From Phoebastria nigripes (Eukaryota; Chordata; Aves; Procellariiformes; Diomedeidae), in the NCBI GenBank assembly GCA_035582835.1, contig JAYKAV010003092.1, forward strand, positions 12,785-76,784: a DNA stretch of 64,000 nucleotides, in the 5' to 3' direction. The translations under genes and the position numbers were made by a program. Below the pieces are notes generated by a model. That model was not told the DNA's origin. It ran no database searches and saw only the letters and a program-made list of their open reading frames with translations. Of this stretch, positions 1 through 11,530 are shown piece after piece. The number at the start of each line of letters is the position of its first letter. Position 1 is the first letter of the stretch.

Positions 1-211
1 GAGATCCCTGTACTCTTCTTGAGTTGCCTGCCCCTTCTTCCACAAGTGGTAAACGCTCCTTTTTTTCCTGAGTCGCAGGAAGAACTCCCGGTTCAGCCAG
101 GCTGGTCGTCTTCCCCGTCCATTCTTCCTACAGCACATGGGGAGAGCCTGTTCCTGCGCCTTCAAGACTTCCTTCTTGAAGAACATCCAGCCTTTCTGGA
201 CCCCTGGACTT
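1..211 (-). mobile_element. CR1 LINE fragment, ORF2 linker upstream of the RT domain
   Basis: Read on the minus strand, about 67 uninterrupted codons run to the window edge with the character of the segment between endonuclease and reverse transcriptase in CR1 ORF2. Landmarks are [37 protein letters not shown] and YHLWKKGQATQEEYRDL. In a normal CR1 this part comes before the RT domain. Here it follows the RT domain of the neighbouring fragment directly, and in a different reading frame. It therefore looks like a second, same-orientation copy or a rearrangement that continues past position 1. Confidence 0.8.
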
Positions 212-889
212 GTTAAATTTCATGCCATTAATGATTGCCCAATGCTCAGATCTATCTAGATCCGTCTGCAAGGCCTCTTGTCCCTCAAGAGAGTCAACAG
301 CACCTCCCAGTTTGGTATCATCAGCAAACTTGCTAATGGTGCATTCAACTCCTGCATCCAGATCATTGATAAACATATTGAACAGGACTGGCCCTAGAAT
401 TGAGCTCTGAGGAACACTGCTGGTGACTGGTTGCCAGCCAGATGTAGCCCCATTTATTACAACCCTTTGAGCTTGGCCATTCAGCCAGTTCTTCACCCAG
501 CACACTGTGAACCAGCTCATCCCACAGTTGGACAACTTGTCCAGAAGGATGCTGTGAGGGACAGTATCAAAAGCCTTACTAAAATCTAGAAAAACTACAT
601 CCACAGCCTTTCCTTCATCCACTGGGTGGGTGACCTTATCATAGAAGGATATCAAATTAGTTAAATAGGACTTTCCCTTTGTGAACCCATGTTGACTGTG
701 CCTGATGATTGCACTGTTCTTTAAATGCCTTTCAATAGTACCCAATATGATCTTCTCCATAATTTTTCCAGGAACTGAGGTTATACCCTTCTTGTAAATT
801 GGAATAACATTGGCCAGCTTCCAGTCAGCAGGGACCTCCCCAGACTCCCAAGACCTTTGGCAGATGATTGAGAGGGGTCCTGCTGTAAC
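205..889 (-). mobile_element. CR1 LINE fragment, reverse transcriptase domain
   Basis: This minus-strand fragment encodes the finger and palm part of a CR1 reverse transcriptase. Reading from 889 down it starts at [20 protein letters not shown] and runs through NVIPIYKKG to [23 protein letters not shown], motif [34 protein letters not shown] and the catalytic motif [10 protein letters not shown] (FADD codons at 317-328). It stops at GMKFNK near 212. Between KKG and SVPGK about a dozen residues usual in CR1 (the segment with PGNYRPVSL) are missing without loss of frame. The usual second glycine of PQGS reads serine. The fragment lacks the 5' part, the C-terminal part and the 3' tail, so it cannot move by itself. 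Its 5' end near 889 abuts a short tandem repeat. Confidence 0.93.
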
Positions 890-892
890 AAT

Positions 893-928
893 AATAACAA
901 TAATTCAGATAATAACAATAATTCAGAT
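893..928. repeat. Two tandem copies of an 18-bp AT-rich unit
   Basis: The unit AATAACAATAATTCAGAT occurs twice without a gap, directly beside the truncated 5' end of the CR1 fragment. It may be filler or target sequence from the insertion, or an unrelated minisatellite. Confidence 0.85.
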
Positions 929-3900
929 ATGCACTATTGAGGCAGTATCTCCTGAAATATGTCAATGCTATGTCATAAGCCAAGATTCAGGTGCATTGAT
1001 GGTCCTAACGAAACATCTGGCTCTAATCAGTGCTTTTTGACTGTATTTGACTGAAAAGCTTATTGAAATGCTTCCACTTCAAAAATTACCTCATTATTCT
1101 GTTTTGCTGTTGTCATGTTAAGCATGCACTGACACTGTATGTCACAAGATGCATTCAATATAAACAAAAGTGCTAAAATGCTACTATTACTATTTAACAT
1201 TTTATATCACAGTAGATTCTTTGTAGTAGTTTTACAGTAAATCATTTTAATGGAATAATTTAAATCACGGTGGACTTAAGTCACAATTTTGCACATGATT
1301 TATCCATTTGTAAGTGAAGACAAAGAAATTCCATTTGCTACCGAACTAGTGAGTGGTAACTTTATTAATTCATCTTTGCTACAAAGATAAATAGAACAGT
1401 AGTAAGTCAGCTGCAGAACTTCATGTCAGCTTACAGCAAGCATTGAAATACCTGAAGAGATATATATCATAACAGGATTTTATATCCTGCCTAAGCCTTC
1501 GAGTATTCATAAAAGTTTCTCCCTCCCCATAAAGCCACTTAAATCACAGTTCTTTCAACCTCCTACCACACTAATGCAATGAAACCTCCTTTGCTTTGTT
1601 GCATCAATTAAAAGTCATTGCTTCAGAATTGTTTTCTACTAGTCCTAATAATCAATCTTGCTTTGACAAGATCCGTTGAATTTCAGCTTCCTTTTAATGT
1701 TTCTGTGTTTGCCAAAAATATTTTAAATACTTTTGTATGTATTCTTCTTTTTAGTTTTTGCTTCCTATGTCAAATCTTTGAAAACTTAAAAATAACAGTA
1801 GTAAATACTATTTTATGACCAATTGCCAGGCTAAGCAAGGTGAAGTATTACATAAGCTTTCTTTAATTTCTAAATTACATTTTCAGATGTATGTGAAAAA
1901 GCATTCTTACTAGGTTTTTTTCTGTATTTGAAGATTAGCACTTATTACATTAAAATGGATTTAATTTTATTGTCACTTCAGTACACTAGTGTCAAACATA
2001 TCCTACATTTCAGCAAACATTTCTGTCATCCTAATGCTGCACTTGATAAGACATGAGCGTTCACAGAAACCACTAGCCTGGAGAGCTGAAGACAGACCTA
2101 CTACATGAATGTCTTTTTCTAGTAATTGCCTTAGTTTTATTATGCTGTATTAAGCATCTCATATGAATATTTGCTGTGGTAACAATTAAATTGAAACTAT
2201 CAAGCTGCTAATACTACTGCGTTCCTTACAGATACGCTGACGTTGTCAGGGGTTGAGCAACTAACCATCGTATCATGTCCTCAAACAGATAATCTCTAGA
2301 ATTACATTACTTTTTTTTTAATCAATATGAAATATTGACATGAAAAAATTCCCTAGAATTCTGCTGTCAATTTCACTTTCATGTTGTGCGGTAATGACAA
2401 TTACATTGCTAATTAATATCATAAGAGTTTGTTAAGTGAGGGGACATACAGATAGATAAATTGCATGCAGAATTGAGGCCACAGATTATAACAACAATGG
2501 GAAACATGGCATTTGATTAATTGCATTGGCTTTCATTAAGGCATTGGCTTCAATTGAGACAGTGGTTTTAGGCCATTGAAGAATGAAAGCTTGCAAAATC
2601 TTAAACCCCGATACTGAACCAATAGGACTCTATACAAGGCCAAGGGCCTTAAATGCATGTATAATAACTAATCCCAGGAAAAATGATTGTATTCTAAAAA
2701 TTCTTGGTGTAAGAAAAACTATTTTGTACTTATTTTTTGTATCAATTAAAACAGACAAATGGCCTACCATTTTACAAATAGATAAAAAAATAACACAATG
2801 CAAATTTGAAGGACAGTTTTATTTAAATTTAATTACCTTACAACCAGGCAGAAATTGGAAAAAATTAGATTTTTTACGTATGTACATAGACACATAGCGC
2901 TGCAAAGTATCAAAATTATAGCACAGAAGTCTAAAAAAACCTATCCTTATTCAGAACAGCTAGCAGTTGTACACATAGTTAATGCTCCGCCTTTTCTTGT
3001 AAAGATCATTCGTAATATCATATCTGTGTGCTTATATCTGGGTCAGTCTTTAAGGAACCAGATCAAAATGGTAACCTATTGTGTACAGCAGGTCATGGCT
3101 CTTCAGAGTTAGGAAATTTCATTTTAATTCTGTGCTTACATCACCTGATACTGGTTCTGCAAGGACAGACTGACAGAGGAAATATTCCTCCTCTCCCTAC
3201 TAATTCCTTTTTCACCGTTCTCATTGTCACTTGTTTCTGACAGATTTCTGATGATTTGGGGATGACAGTCAGGGAAAAGGGACTGAATCATCACAGAATC
3301 AATGAGTGGGAAAAAAACTATAAAACAAATAAGTGTTTTAAAATTGATCTGCTCAGGACGGCTTAGTTTGCATTTTCCAAGTGCCCAGCATATACTCACT
3401 CTTGTTATCAAAAATGCCTATAACACTATATGCAGTCATTAGATACTAGAATGGGAATACCCAAATGGGGGTCATGCTAAAATTAGTCATCGAGCTGTTG
3501 TCTGAAAGTATTTAACAGGTGTACATTCTTAGCCAAAACTGTCCAGTGAAGAATTCTTTCAAGCTAAATAGAACTGCTCTGCTTTTGTCCTGTATTATTT
3601 CAATTCCTCTTCTTAGATCACAACAACTGCCAGACATCTATCTATGAACTAGCACCCACAAGTTTCTTTTCTTTCATAGATATATAATAAGAACAAATAT
3701 CATATAGCCTAGCCAGCTTACTGATTTCAAGCCAATGTTTATCTCTTAGGACTATCCATANTGCCCTTAAATGTCAGGCATAAATAATTTTCTACTACTG
3801 CTAATACCTCAAAAACTAAAATTGATCCTAGGCACACGTACAAATATGTGAAACTGAACTGGATAACTTTATAGCATTGTATGTAAAACAGAAACTTGGC

Positions 3901-6000
3901 TGGATGAAATTCAGTGACATACAAAATTCAGTGAGGAACAGAAGGAAGAAAAAGAAACCTTTACAAAGACATAATGGTAGCTGGTATTACTAGTTGGCAG
4001 CAGGAAAACTTTGTCCATGTATGTTCATTAAGCAAATACAACTGAACAATCAATCATGTTAAAAGAGCATGTAGGACAACAAAGAGTTGAAAGAAATCAT
4101 GAGTAAAAAAAAAATGTTTGTAGGGAATAAAGTTAGGACAGATTTCTCAAAAAAATCTCATGACTATGGATACCTTCTTAAGACATCTTGAAAGGTCTTA
4201 TAATTTGAGCAGCCTACTCTTGATTTTCCAAAGTAACTAATCTCTGAAAGTCTTGGCTACAGGAGTTTATGTTGACAATCAAGAAATTCAGGATTGCCGT
4301 CTCATTCATTTTTTTAAAGTGACTGCTTTACTTTTTGGAAGAAGCTTTGTAACATATAGTTTTAAATTTATAATGACTGTAGCAGGTTCTTTATAATAAA
4401 ATGGTGTGCAAGAAAAGGGAAAATTTGTACATTTAAAACTAAGAAAAAAACAAGCGTAACCAAAATATTCACTGATTAAGGAGAAAAATATATTTGATAA
4501 ATTTTGCATCTAGGGACATGAGCAGAAATATAAAAAAGTATTAGCTATAAAAAACATGAAGTGAGGCATTTGCCAGAAACTTCTTACAATACTTATAGCA
4601 GTTATTCAATCATTTTCATATATTTTAAATGACTACAAACATAGCTTTTTAAAGAACTACACAAAAGTCAACAATAACTGTGAAATCAGTAAGATCAAGT
4701 GTATATACCTAGAAGTTGAACTCAATATCCTGCATCATGTATTTGCAGTAATAGAACCTTATATGTTTACTGATTGTTACAGAATTTATAAGATGCAGTA
4801 TTTTCTAAACTATTAACATTAGTTACCACGTATATGCCTGCACTATAAAGGAACTTAAAACACACAGTAACTTAGAAGTCAGCCATGGGAAATGGACTAA
4901 GTATTTCACAAAATTATTCTTTTGTATCCTGTTCTGGCTAGTGGTTTAATCCCACTACCCCATCTTTATAAAGATCAATAATTCATTAAGTATTTCAAAT
5001 TATACTGCATGGAAGACAAATGTTTTATTTGCCCAACATACATTTGCATACCCAAAGAAAATATTTCAAAATAGTTTCTAACATTACAGCTAAATATTTC
5101 TAATGTTTTACTACTTTGTAAGCTGTTTGAAGGAATCTGCATGCCATTCTATAACTGCTTGTAAGATTTTTCTTAAGCTTAAGTTGTATTGGCTACCTCT
5201 CCTTTTGTTTCACTATTTCACAAAATCCTTTTGTGTGATTGTCAAGCAGCTGTGTTTTGTTCCTTAATCTTCCTTACACAGGTCCCCATGAGAGACTTCA
5301 CAACATAAACTGCAAAGTACCATTTTCACAGCAGGAACAACAGTGTTCCTTTTCAAAAAGAGGCATAATAAAAATAGGACTGTAATGAACACGCTAAATC
5401 TGGTCACAAGGTACTACATATAGCATGATCACTGAAAGTTCAGGAATTTTGGGGGAAAGATAGTCCTCTGGCTCTTCAAAAGTCTTCTCATGCAATATAT
5501 GTTTGAGATAAATGTCCTTCCAATGTATGAAGTTCTCGCACAGGTATTTTCTTGCTTTCCTTGTTTCTATTAATTCCACTTTCAAAAGCCTGTCCTACTA
5601 GCAGGCCCCTGCCAATAATCACTGTGACTATACAGCAGTTAAGTCAGATTAACACTGGTATACATCTTTTATAGAGCTCCAGCTGAAACACGGCAAATTT
5701 CTCCTATGATGCAGCTAATACCCAGAATATGTACAGTCCTTCTTCCCATTCATCTAGAAATGAGAGACATCCCACAGCACATTTTCCAATATTATAGCCG
5801 TGCCACTCCATTTGTCTGATTTCCATGCCCTCAAAGATAGCTGTCCCAGATGACAGATTACTTCAAAATAGTTCCTTCTCATTTCAGTACTACTGGGTAC
5901 AGTGAAAATACAGAAATGAGCTTCTATTATCATCGAATCTATTGCTAGCAGCAGAAACCAAAAATGTAGCACCTTGAATTCATCATCTCTGGTTTTGGGG

Positions 6001-6002
<2 letters not shown>

Positions 6003-6060
<58 letters not shown>
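6003..6060. repeat. Homopolymer T run, 58 nt
   Basis: An uninterrupted run of T followed by AATTATTGTGG. I see no polyadenylation signal at the expected place on the minus strand and no target duplication, so I do not call it the tail of a retrocopy. Confidence 0.95.
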
Positions 6061-6064
<4 letters not shown>

Positions 6065-8555
6065 ATTGTGGAAATGTTCTGTGCTTCTGAGAGTCTAATA
6101 AAAATCATGTCTCTCAATTATCTCAATCTCAATCTCTGTGTGTATCAATGGACAGGGAAACACTGTTCAGTAAATATTTCACTTTTTATTTTATGCAGCA
6201 ATGACTATTTGACATTAAATCAATCAGTTTCCAAAAAGCGTAAAAAGGAGTAACTGCACTAGGCACTTCCCATAGACATTTTACTTTAATTCTTCCATCC
6301 TTATACAGTGCCCATGCTACAAAGACACTATATGTCAATATTTTTATAATGCACAGTACAATCAACAATAATAGTGAAAATTGTGGGCTGAGAAAACAAA
6401 CTGCCTTCTGCTTAAGTGCCCTGTGTAGTCTCTCTCTTTTCTTCCCAGACAGCAAAGAAAACAAAGCAAACAGCAGTGATAATAGAATGTACTTAGGTAT
6501 TCTGCTTTACTGGACCTTTTCCATCCTTGCTTAAAACCTGCACTCTTCTGTGCTGCAATCATGTACCTTCTCAGGAGGTAGTTGAAGCTAAGTTTCTTGA
6601 GGTTCTTATAGTCTTGACAGAAATTTATCAAGGAATAATAATAAAAAAATCATTTAAGAAATGAAAAGCAGGATTCCTTAAAATTAATGGCATGGAATTG
6701 TTGCTGATTTCTCTACTAGAAGGAGGCACCTCATTTCCTCCTTCCTGAACAATTTATATACTTGTATATGACGCCAGAATCCTTGTTCTACAGCCATGAA
6801 AAATGTCTGTTATCCACCATTTGCAAGACCAAAAAACAGAGTTAGGTGGCTTTAACAAGAAATGAATGGACAATAAAAGGAAAGCTATTCCATCTCTGAT
6901 GTCTGCAGAGCATGGGAAGATCCTACACTTTATTGTCTTTCATTGCCTATTGAACACTGATAATTTTGAATTAAAGAATCAAAGTACTGTTCCACTCATA
7001 TGGTTCTCAGCACAAATTTTCAAAACAAAGAGCTCCAAAATAAATAGCATGGACTCCTCTTGTCTGGAAGGAGACTTCCAGACTTCTCCTTACAAGCCTT
7101 GTTTCCCTTCAAATTCAGGATTTTCATGTGGGTGAATCTGTCCTGGAAAGCAGCTGCCTCCTTTATATACAGAAAATCAAAAGCAGTTTCCACTTATCTC
7201 AGACATTCACTCTTGGTCCAGACTGTCACAATATTCAGCCTAGCAAGCAAAAGTTTCACCTGGAACATTTCCTGATTTACTCTGGTAACAGAAAAAAGGT
7301 CCAGTACTTTGTTAAGGCCTTGAAATGTTGTCATCTGTAGCTGCCTTTTCTGCCCTTCTCCCTTCTCACATTGTGAAGTTTCAACACCCAGAAGCTGAAG
7401 ACTTCATTTATATTCATAGTTCTTAGAGACCCAAGTACTACAGATTGGTCATAGTGTAAGAACCTAACAAAACAGGGTAAAACCTGTAGTGCATAGAACT
7501 AGTTACTCTATACTGCCACAAATAGAAAAACTGACAAGTTTGGCTCTAAAAATGTGGATATTTTGGCAAAAATGTTGCTGTTCTGTGCTGTGCAAATGAT
7601 TTGTAGCAGTTAAAATGGATTTAGTGAAACAAACAAACAATAATGAATATAGGTAGATACTTCAACTCCTGGGAACACCCTGATTTCACCAACATCATAT
7701 ATTAGGGTCACAATACTCGTGGGTTGAATTGTGGGTAAACTCTGACTTCCTCCCCAGGGTGCCCTCTTGCAAGAGGCACGAATGCCAAGTTGGGTGTGTG
7801 ATAGCACCATTATGGAAAGATTTGAAGAACATAAGAAAGTTATGTGTGTATCTTCTGAAATCCAGAGTCACACACATGCCCCAGCGATGAGTAAAGCCTA
7901 AGTGGACCACAGATCCAACTCACTCCACTCTGTTTTGCATTTGATTATGTCTGTTAATTCCTGTTCACATCTATGATATATATTTATTCCTACAGCAGTT
8001 ATGTGAGGCACAGAGGCACTCTTTCCCACAAAGGCATAAACAGATGGAGTGTTTTCCACAAGGCTACTATTGCAGACTATACAAGATGAAGATTTGTGTA
8101 AGTTTGCAAAGTTTGCTTATAATATAATAACTTATCTTCCAGGCTAATGCCCTTAGCACTGAACTATCCTTTGTCTTGGAAAGCAATATAGCAAGCCATT
8201 CTACTTATAGCACTTTGCAATGTTAACCCTGCCAAAAATTTCCTTACAATGCCCTGTTACTCTGCATGGTCCTTGCTTTCTCTGATGTTACCCCTTTATC
8301 TAAATCTACAGTCCCGGTACGTTCATGAGTTCTCATATGTTCCCAGTTTCAAATTAAATACATAAATCTATTCCTTGGGCCAAAGTATATTCCAGCAGTT
8401 GCAAAAGCCATACATATTATGGCTGGAAACAACACACAATCTTTCATATTTCATATTTTTCTAATTAGACAATTGATTTTTAATTAAAATTTAAAATTTA
8501 AATTGATTTAAATGTTAACTTCATAACTAATAACATACATTTTTGTTCATCAGGC

Positions 8556-8581
8556 ATTTGCATATGCATATCATTATGCAT
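8556..8581. promoter_or_regulatory. Clustered octamer / POU-type motifs (candidate binding site)
   Basis: A perfect octamer ATTTGCAT (8556-8563) overlaps the palindrome TGCATATGCA (8559-8568), and a third half-site ATTATGCAT follows at 8573-8581. The spacing resembles known POU-dimer elements such as MORE (ATGCATATGCAT). Several TTAAT and TAAAT motifs precede it. AT-rich sequence makes such words more likely by chance, so function is inference only. Confidence 0.35.
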
Positions 8582-10470
8582 GGTTTTTAAAACAGGATCT
8601 GATGTTAGTGTTGTCTGAAGTAGCATTGAGCTATTTGAGTAAGAAATAGGCAGCAGAGCCACATATACCTTACAAGAAATTGATTAAATAATCAATAGGA
8701 CAAGCAAAGAAAGATCACATTTTACAGTCAATGAGTTTTGACACTCAGACAACTCTTCTGCCTTTTTCAACCACTATGGCCCTCAGTAGAGAGATGAGGG
8801 CTGTTGCTTCTTCTCTACAAACCCCAAAATGAGAACTTTGGTTGGTTTAGAACAGTATCTTTCAAAACACATGCATGCACATTTCAAGACCAGAGTGTCT
8901 TGTAAATACATTTCAAGAAAATCTAAAGACAAAGAATACTTCTTCCACCTGAGTTTTCACATAGTTTTTTGCCTTTTTTTTTTCCCCCCTCCTCCCTTTT
9001 CCCATCTTCCTTTAATTTACAAAAGTTTTAATGCAGTATGAAAGTGTCACTTTATGTTCTTTTTCAACAACATGGAAGCCGTGCATAAAAAGTGCTTCTA
9101 TCAGTTAATAAAGGGAAAACCTTATCTTAGGGAGTTAAGAACAGGTCCATGATGCTGTTAAAACATGAACCTAACTATCAATCTTCCCATTTTCATTGGC
9201 TAGACTGCGAAGAATTTTTAAAAGATAACAGAAAGAACAATCATGGCATTAGAGATAATAACTTTAAATATTAAAAAGTTTTGCTTACACCAGACTAACT
9301 CTGAGAAAAAAAAATGTACGTACTTAGTGTTATTATTTGTTATATACGTACATAGTGTTGTTAATTGACTCCAACAGTAATGCCAGGACTGTCCTTACTG
9401 ATTAAAATAGCTAATAAAAGTATAGAAATAAACTTTTTATTTTTCTTTTTTTGAATAAAAATCCAACTTCAGAGAAAAATAAGAGAAAAGAAACCTCCTT
9501 GCCACCCTACATTTGTTGGGATAGAAGGATTAAAAAAAAAAAATTATTTAAATCATACATTTTACAAATTTTCTTCTAAATTCTGTAAAGCTGGCTAATC
9601 ATCTTCAATTCCTATAAACAGGCCCCTACCAGCTAATTCTGCAAATCAAGTAATGCCATGTAATCTCACAATACAAGACAGTAATCTTCAGTCATAAAAG
9701 CAACCCTGCAAACTGAAGAGTATGATATTTCATGAAGTGTCTCCAAATCCAGTTTCCATTCATCTCCAGGTGACAGAACGAAACATTCAGGTCATTTGAC
9801 TACTAGTATTTACTCCTCTGAGTATTATCTAGACAGTAGACTTGGCAGTACATTCATATCCTTACCCCTGAAGGATAGTTGAAAAAATGGAATTTTTCCT
9901 TTAGTGTCTTCAAAAACTTCTTGCCAAAGTAAGAACACAATTCAGGTGACGCATATTTGAAATGAAAGAAGGCCTCCCCTTTTTTATGTGTTATACCTTG
10001 GGCGGAAAATCTTGTAGCAGCTCAACCTCATCTAAAAACCCTTTATGCAACTTTTCAAGGTCACTGTTAATTGGGCAAATTTCTGTGTAAATGCTGATCA
10101 CACAAAGCTAAGCTACCCAGGGCAGCACTAAAATGTAAATCAAATGCATTCATAAAGCATTGTTTTTTGATCAATAATTGATATAACCACCTGTTGTCCA
10201 CGGCACTCCTGTTTCACTTATTTCTTGCTTCTTTTCTTCACTCTAATCTGCCATACCCTGCATACTCACATTACCATTTTATGGTCAAAAATCAGAAACA
10301 CGATATTCAAGTATTATGTGAAAAAGTTTGTATTTAACAGCATCAGGACTATAATAACACCCATTTGAAAAGAACTGTACTTAACTTTCCTGGAGAGAAA
10401 CCTCTCTTTTACAACAACATAGCACTTTCAGCTCTATGAAGTAAATTAGTTATGTTTAGAAAGAACTTAC

Positions 10471-10612
10471 CACGTAAAACAGTGAGTCTCGTGGACACAC
10501 TTATTTCGCCAACGCTATTGGAAGCCACACATTCATAAATAGCTTCATCTCGTGGCGTGCGCAGTGGTTGTATTCTGAGAACTGATCCAGATCCATCATC
10601 AAACTCTATTAC
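10471..10612 (-). CDS. PTPRD: PTPRD coding exon, second half of Ig-like domain 1
   Basis: This 142-nt exon continues PTPRD Ig1 in frame from the exon at 14883-15028. The acceptor is ttccttctatag before base 10612, and the donor is a strong CGTG|gtaagt at 10470. It holds 47 whole codons plus one base, about residues 71-117. It starts [17 protein letters not shown] and contains [13 protein letters not shown], with the second Ig cysteine (Cys98 by human numbering) that pairs with the cysteine of the previous exon, and it ends STRLTVLR. The phase-1 end fits the family's following REDQIP segment, which begins the linker to Ig2. At one position this sequence reads ASNSVGE where I recall ASNNVGE in mammals, a conservative change. 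No stop or frameshift is present. The next exon (Ig2) and the alternatively spliced mini-exons meA and meB are not seen and must lie beyond position 1. Confidence 0.96.
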
Positions 10613-11499
10613 CTATAGAAGGAAATAAAAGCTGTCACAGATGTTGTTACAAATGCCTATCCCTCAGTTAACCTGTTCAAGAACAGTGATCTGTTGGTAT
10701 TCATGTCATCAAAGCCAGGTTCGTTTTTCAAATACACATACCAGGAAAAATTCCACACAGATGGGAAAATGTTTAAGTGGCAATGCCTTGTAACATACAT
10801 TGCTGTTCAGTGAGTATTCAATGGCCACGCTAAGATAGTTTCAAGAAAAGACAGGATGAAGAACAAACAACAACAACAACAAAACAGCTAACAAGGGCTG
10901 TAAGAAAGGATTCTGTAACTTAATGCTCTTTTATCCTGAAGTTCACCACCAATCTCTCTCCATTCTCTTAGCTTAAGTACTCTACTTTCAAATGCCAGTT
11001 ACATTCATTTTAAGTGCTGCAGGCTATATTCCCACTCTACTCACAGAGTGCAGTTCACTCATTCATTTAGTTCCAAAGTGAAAAAGGGTCAGCAATTTCT
11101 GAACAAGATAGGACTACTCAGTTTAGCTATGCATTTAACCCACAGTAAGTAAATTTATCCAACANTGTATTAGAAAACATATGACCAGTTAAAAGACTAA
11201 ATAATAAGGCTAAACTTTAAGGTTTAGTTTTTAAATTGCAATATTTACACAAGAAATATTAATTTAAATACAAGAAAGAATTAATTGAATGGCTCTTATT
11301 TCCTTCTTGTTCTGCAGTCAGAATCACATCAGATATTGGTGAGTACTGCAGCACTCCAGGCACTGGAAAAGCCTTATTAATAATTAAATAATAATATTAA
11401 TCTACTTAATCTACTTTTAAAAAAAAAAAAAAAAATTGTCAGTAATATATGTTAGTACTACCATCAGGTAAATGGCACTTATCAAGAAAGAACAGTAAC

Positions 11500-11530
<31 letters not shown>

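Larger units (their letters stand above)
929..10470 (-). other. PTPRD: PTPRD intron downstream of the second Ig1 exon (3' end not in window)
   Basis: AT-rich intronic sequence that follows the strong donor at 10470 and runs at least to position 929 (the CR1 lies in the same intron). I looked for the Ig2 exon that should follow and did not find it. It contains a 58-nt T run, an octamer-type palindrome near 8556 and a duplicated 19-mer (9317-9335 and 9345-9363, two mismatches). Open frames here stay below about 110 codons, overlap each other on opposite strands and show no domain or composition typical of protein. Confidence 0.8.

Noticed and set aside
3270..3320. CR1 3' tail on the minus strand (ATCATCACAGAATCAATGAG)
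   Set aside because: Only a loose resemblance to the tail octamers and no CR1 sequence next to it.
6003..6200. Processed retrocopy with the T run as reversed poly-A tail
   Set aside because: No polyadenylation signal at the expected distance, no recognisable transcript sequence, no target duplication.
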